DNA of 64,000 bases from a virus. Position 1 is the first letter of the stretch. The number at the start of each line of letters is the position of its first letter. The notes under the pieces were generated by a model. The model saw only the letters and a program-made list of their open reading frames with translations, was not told where the DNA came from and did no database searches. The position numbers and the translations under genes are program-made. Where the stretch lies: positions 1 to 64,000 of the IMG/VR virus record IMGVR_UViG_3300010883_000022, one strand, 5' to 3'. This document shows positions 61,051 through 64,000 of the stretch, in pieces.

Positions 61051-61407
61051 TTAAGTGTCTGTATCTACATCATCAGTTATCTCTTCCTCAAGTATTGCTT
61101 TTTCATACCACCGGTAGACACGCCCGTAAGCGGTCTGCCACGCTGTTCCATGGTGTGCTGTTTCGCAGAACCAGGACAGTACATGCGCGTACTCATGAAG
61201 TAGCACATGTACGTCCCGCTCTGCTCCATTGCTTTTACGGACAATAATAACGAAGCGAGGATTAGGTCCGTCCTCTATGTACTGGCAGGAACCATGGGAG
61301 CTGTATCCCCTTTTTAATCGTACGTGTACCGTATGACCTGTGGGTAAATCTTCCCGTAGTCTCTTAGATACTTCGTAGAAAAACGCATATTTGGGATCTC
61401 GTGGCAT
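61051..61407 (-). CDS. SprT-like zinc metalloprotease
   Basis: 118 residues from an ATG with AGGAGG upstream. The zinc-binding HExxH is HEYAH (His71, Glu72, His75), and His85 in ETAHHGTAWQTAYG is the likely third ligand. The pattern HGTAW...AYGRVYRW is typical of SprT/Spartan-like families. These enzymes cleave proteins, often those attached to DNA. Its phage role is unknown. Short, with no added domains. Confidence 0.85.
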   Translation of the reverse strand: MPRDPKYAFFYEVSKRLREDLPTGHTVHVRLKRGYSSHGSCQYIEDGPNPRFVIIVRKSNGAERDVHVLLHEYAHVLSWFCETAHHGTAWQTAYGRVYRWYEKAILEEEITDDVDTDT

Positions 61408-61442
61408 CCTTGCCTCCTGTGATAACCCACTACACTACTCCG

Positions 61443-61577
61443 TTAAAATAAAAACCGCTCCCACCAACCTTGCTTAGCTCCTATGAGATATAAACCAACT
61501 AACGCGCCGCCAATAAGGGCAGCCCGCCGAATAATCCGATGCTTCTTCAAAAACGCTAGTACAGGTCCATCAGCCAT
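61443..61577 (-). CDS. 44-residue single-pass membrane protein
   Basis: ATG at 61577 preceded by AAGGAG at 9 bases, to TAA at 61443. MADGPVLAFLKKHRIIRRAA is followed by a hydrophobic segment (LIGGALVGLYLIGAK). The basic N-terminus should face the cytoplasm. Function unknown. Confidence 0.72.
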   Translation of the reverse strand: MADGPVLAFLKKHRIIRRAALIGGALVGLYLIGAKQGWWERFLF

Positions 61578-61603
61578 TACCTAGCACTCCTTTGTGCAAT
61601 AAG

Positions 61604-61852
61604 TTACTCCTTAGGACTACGAGACGATTTATCGAGCTGCTTCTCCAAACGCTGCATAATCGCAGTGTTCGCAGAGATCACCTCCGTACAATTAGCAACT
61701 AACTCCTTTAACGTAGATGTGTAATCTTCTTCCAGCAAAGAAATGCGCTCGCTCATACGCGTTTCACGCTTCCACCCCTGCCAAGTAAAAAACACGACAA
61801 GAGCAACCATGATCCCGAACTCACGCAGAACCTCCATAAATGCTATATCCAT
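61604..61852 (-). CDS. BhlA/UviB-like holin candidate
   Basis: 82 residues from an ATG preceded by AGGAGAG. One N-terminal membrane segment (FGIMVALVVFFTWQGWK), then a basic turn and a long helical coiled-coil tail (MSERISLLEEDYTSTLKELV). This layout is that of BhlA/UviB-type holin-like proteins. A second holin-like gene lies at 49.6 kb. Role in lysis is inferred. Confidence 0.66.
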   Translation of the reverse strand: MDIAFMEVLREFGIMVALVVFFTWQGWKRETRMSERISLLEEDYTSTLKELVANCTEVISANTAIMQRLEKQLDKSSRSPKE

Positions 61853-61863
61853 ATGTCGCTCTC

Positions 61864-62028
61864 CTACGCTTCCTTGCGATGATAAATACCCAAACCCCTC
61901 GGATACCCCTCCCCAAGGTCCATTATGAATGAAGGGCTACTCCATTCAACCTGCGAAGGCATTCTAATGCCACAACCCCCGCTCTCCTCCCGCCGAACAG
62001 TCTTAGCTAACGACGGTTTCCCGAGCAC
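61864..62028 (-). CDS. Small possible gene of about 54 residues
   Basis: An open frame from GTG 62028 (AGGA about 9 bases upstream) to TAG 61864, with an internal ATG at 61962. Contains a basic part (SLAKTVRREE) and then VEWSSPSFIMDLGEGYPRG. Composition looks coding, and it fills an otherwise empty stretch on the coding strand. Start and reality are uncertain. Confidence 0.4.
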   Translation of the reverse strand: MLGKPSLAKTVRREESGGCGIRMPSQVEWSSPSFIMDLGEGYPRGLGIYHRKEA

Positions 62029-62156
62029 GTAAGCCGCATCCTGCGAAGTCCGTGCTCCCTAACCTGGTGGTGACTCACCAAACCTGGGTATCTAAATTCT
62101 ACCTTTTCGATCCACGAGACGGAATTATAAGGCCAAAGAGTGCGCCATTACACAGG
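62029..62156 (-). other. Intergenic stretch of 128 bases
   Basis: No gene seen. It holds a GGTGAGTCACC inverted repeat on the minus strand and a TATAAT sequence, but no -35 element at proper distance. It could be a promoter region for phage or host polymerase; not provable. Confidence 0.3.
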
Positions 62157-62372
62157 CTACGGCCACAATTCAGGCGAAAATTGAACACTTATATACGGCG
62201 CACACCGTGCACATATCTCAATCTTATCATGCGCATAGTCATCTAGTGGTTTCTTATAATCACAATGAAACTCACAAACAAAGCAACGGGCAGCAATGTG
62301 CGCAATGCCCCGGCGTACCGATACAACTGCATTGCGCCCGGGTTCTAGTAGCTTGTCGTCGCTTGGCATCAT
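62157..62372 (-). CDS. Small CxxC protein
   Basis: 71 residues from an ATG with AAAGGAGG closely upstream. Two Cys pairs (CFVCEFHC near 30-37 and CARCAP near 54-59) could bind zinc. No other domain recognised. Confidence 0.68.
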   Translation of the reverse strand: MMPSDDKLLEPGRNAVVSVRRGIAHIAARCFVCEFHCDYKKPLDDYAHDKIEICARCAPYISVQFSPELWP

Positions 62373-62384
62373 ACCTCCTTTAAC

Positions 62385-63212
62385 TCAACGATACTCTGGG
62401 TGCCCGTCTGAGGAAAACTCAGAACGTATGTCACATCCGGAACTTGTAAATTGTAATGCAGCGCCCGTCTTTAACGTGTGTGCCATCGCAGAAAAGCTGC
62501 TGAACTCACTTCCAATAATATGATCTGTGCGCGCAAGCAAGTACAAATCTGCAAGTGCCTTTTGCATAGACTCCTTCGAATGCCATTCGTAAGGATTTTG
62601 TTGGTGGTGAAATGCGCGTCCCGGAAAATGCTCTGCAAGCAACGACACAACCCGCTCCTCCTCAGCAGATACAAACACCTCTGCCTGCGGAAATCGCTGG
62701 AAATACGCTGAGAGATTATCGATAAAGCTGTCAACTGATGAACGCTTACTCGTTACCGGGTGGGCCCGTATGGTGCGTATAGACACGCCGACAATCTGCT
62801 CTGCTTCGTCAATGGTTGGTAACAAGTTATCTATTAAAGCCTGCACAGGTTCGCTTGGGGTAAACTGCTTGGCGTACTGCCCAATACCCTCTATCAATGC
62901 TGTGCAGAAAAAGAAATACGAAGATACCTTTACGCGGTGCGCTTCTCCCGGAGACTCCTCCCACGGCACAGTCAAAGGCCCCAATGCGTGCCAATCTTCT
63001 GCAGAAACTTGCGCCCAATTATTGGACCACAAATCACTAAACGATGCTTGCGGGCTTAAGAACCCCCCTGAAAACTTAGCAGTACCCTTCTCAGGCGGCC
63101 AACAAACTACAAGGCGCCGATCGTCCCGCTGACATATAGCCAACGCAGAGCAAAGTGCGCGCCACCTGTTACATAGCCCGGCATGCGCATAAACCCACAG
63201 CTCTCGTTGCAT
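62385..63212 (-). CDS. Fucosyltransferase-like glycosyltransferase
   Basis: 275 residues; its start overlaps the upstream stop (TAATG). GLCNRWRALCSALAICQRDD near residue 12 resembles the GxxNR start of GT-B fucosyltransferases (NodZ/GT23/GT11-like). IVGVSIRTIRAHPV holds the HxR-like part, and LLARTDHIIGSEFSSFSAMA near the end is the typical donor-site segment. It probably transfers fucose or a related sugar from a GDP-sugar. Part of the glycan cluster. Confidence 0.82.
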   Translation of the reverse strand: MQRELWVYAHAGLCNRWRALCSALAICQRDDRRLVVCWPPEKGTAKFSGGFLSPQASFSDLWSNNWAQVSAEDWHALGPLTVPWEESPGEAHRVKVSSYFFFCTALIEGIGQYAKQFTPSEPVQALIDNLLPTIDEAEQIVGVSIRTIRAHPVTSKRSSVDSFIDNLSAYFQRFPQAEVFVSAEEERVVSLLAEHFPGRAFHHQQNPYEWHSKESMQKALADLYLLARTDHIIGSEFSSFSAMAHTLKTGAALQFTSSGCDIRSEFSSDGHPEYR

Positions 63213-63799
63213 TAGATATCCTTGGGATCCTTCCTACTCTCTTCAACAGATTTGCGCGACACCCTGTTCATAAGGTACAGCTCGTTAGAAAGCGTCATCA
63301 TACGAGCAAAAGCATCAGCATCTGCCGCCTCCATGAAACACATATTATGCGGTAACACATCCACGTTAGACTGGCCGCGTAGAACTGACCCCGGCGCATC
63401 CTCCATATGGTGCACCACCATACCCGTATTTACAGCACGCCGCTCAGTTTTTCCATCCACCCCCGCGTAAGGGCCTGGGCCATAGATGCTCCAGAATATG
63501 TCTATCTCGTCTGGAGGTGCGCCTGGAGGCCAATAACAAATAGGCGCTGCAACATATGCCGTAGGATCCCCGTCGAACCTGGTCTGGCGCTCTACGTGCA
63601 CTGCCGACAGTATCTGCATATGTACCTGCTTGTAATTCTTCGGTGTGCAAACCTGCCGAAGATCACAAATCAGATCCAATAATGTATCACCTTCGTGCTG
63701 CATCCGTTCAGCCCCCGGTGTAAGAGAGAATGGTGTTATATCCATATACCTATTATACAGCCCATATCGTTCCTGCTCGTAGGACAGACCCGGGCCCAC
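63212..63799 (-). CDS. Unknown protein preceding fucosyltransferase-like gene
   Basis: Up to 195 residues from a GTG at 63799; an ATG at 63745 (MDITPFSLTPGAERM) is an alternative giving 177. Mixed alpha/beta, with VVHHMEDAPGSVLRG and HNMCFMEAADADAFARMM. No motif recognised. It couples to the fucosyltransferase-like gene by TAATG and is the first gene after a strong terminator, so a promoter may lie nearby. Confidence 0.6.
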   Translation of the reverse strand: MGPGLSYEQERYGLYNRYMDITPFSLTPGAERMQHEGDTLLDLICDLRQVCTPKNYKQVHMQILSAVHVERQTRFDGDPTAYVAAPICYWPPGAPPDEIDIFWSIYGPGPYAGVDGKTERRAVNTGMVVHHMEDAPGSVLRGQSNVDVLPHNMCFMEAADADAFARMMTLSNELYLMNRVSRKSVEESRKDPKDI

Positions 63800-63813
63800 A
63801 AACCCTGATAGCT

Positions 63814-63856
63814 AAAAAAAGGACCGGATCCCTGGCCCGAAGGCCAAGAATACCGG
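63814..63856 (-). terminator. Rho-independent terminator with UUCG tetraloop
   Basis: On the minus strand a stem with outer CCGG/CCGG and inner GGCC-TTCG-GGCC is followed by seven T (TTTTTTTAGC). The C(UUCG)G loop is very stable. It ends the transcript of the gene at the right edge. Confidence 0.85.
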
Positions 63857-63864
63857 GCATGAAC

Positions 63865-64000
63865 TCAACCCTCCAGCTTCACAAGCCGCTCAACGATTTC
63901 CGCTTCCAGCTTCAGGATCCGGGCTGTGGAAGTTGCTGCCAGCTTCAGCGCCCGGTCGTTGGCGCGGTTCAAATCGGACTTGGTGTAGTGCAATACATCG
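63865..64000 (-). CDS. C-terminal end of a helical protein, cut by window edge
   Basis: 44 residues and a TGA stop at 63865. The visible part (NRANDRALKLAATSTARILK, then LEAEIVERLVKLEG) is an amphipathic helix, likely a coiled coil. It ends just before the strong terminator. The rest of the gene is outside the window. Confidence 0.65.
   Translation of the reverse strand, partial: DVLHYTKSDLNRANDRALKLAATSTARILKLEAEIVERLVKLEG

Noticed and set aside
62029-62156. tRNA gene or sigma-70 promoter in the gap
   Set aside because: No cloverleaf with T-loop could be folded, and TATAAT lacks a -35 element at the right distance.

Overview
This window is an internal piece of a large tailed double-stranded DNA bacteriophage genome with a contractile tail (myovirus type). 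Every gene I can support lies on the minus strand, so transcription runs from high to low coordinates across all 64 kb. Genes are tightly packed, often with TAATG, ATGA or GTGA stop/start overlaps. I see no tRNA, insertion sequence or CRISPR array. The terminase and a recognisable portal are not visible and may lie beyond the right edge. The host cannot be read from the sequence.

Layout in transcription order, right to left. 63.9-44.9 kb is an accessory region. It holds many glycosyltransferases, SAM methyltransferases, a PLP sugar aminotransferase next to an N-formyltransferase, a PhyH-type dioxygenase, an SprT-like metalloprotease, a secreted trypsin-like protease, a ParB-like protein, and small membrane proteins that probably include the lysis functions. 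44.9-39.0 kb has a papain-like protease, a secreted cysteine-rich protein and several small membrane or glycine-zipper proteins. 38.9-30.6 kb is a transcription module: a 1484-residue fusion of RNA polymerase beta with the N-terminal half of beta', and a separate 624-residue C-terminal half of beta'. Between them sit an A-type iron-sulfur carrier, a DnaQ-like exonuclease, a short unknown protein and a PMGG-repeat protein. 30.5-18.8 kb encodes presumed virion proteins, including a beta-helix fibre-like protein and two large glycine-zipper proteins. 18.8-13.0 kb is the capsid module (maturation protease, acidic scaffold-like protein, decoration-like proteins, HK97-type major capsid protein). 12.9-1 kb carries a glycosyltransferase, neck or connector proteins, a 907-residue tail sheath, tail tube, a spike/hub protein, a possible frameshifting chaperone pair, and the start of another tail protein.

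The strongest unusual feature is the RNA polymerase. Beta and the catalytic double-psi barrel half of beta' (with NADFDGD) form one chain, while the bridge helix, trigger loop and C-terminal part form another. This splits beta' close to where cyanobacteria split it, and the Cys zinc sites of beta' appear lost. The genes sit inside the virion module, so a packaged polymerase is possible but unproven.

A second theme is a short sequence ending in K-x-A, found repeatedly in presumed virion proteins, sometimes duplicated at N-termini. It may be a capsid-targeting leader and/or a cleavage site for the maturation protease. A third is a glycan pathway that could make and transfer a formamido sugar, either to virion proteins or to the host surface. 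Hairpins and strong, similar ribosome-binding regions around the capsid, sheath and tube genes suggest that expression of the major structural proteins is set after transcription.
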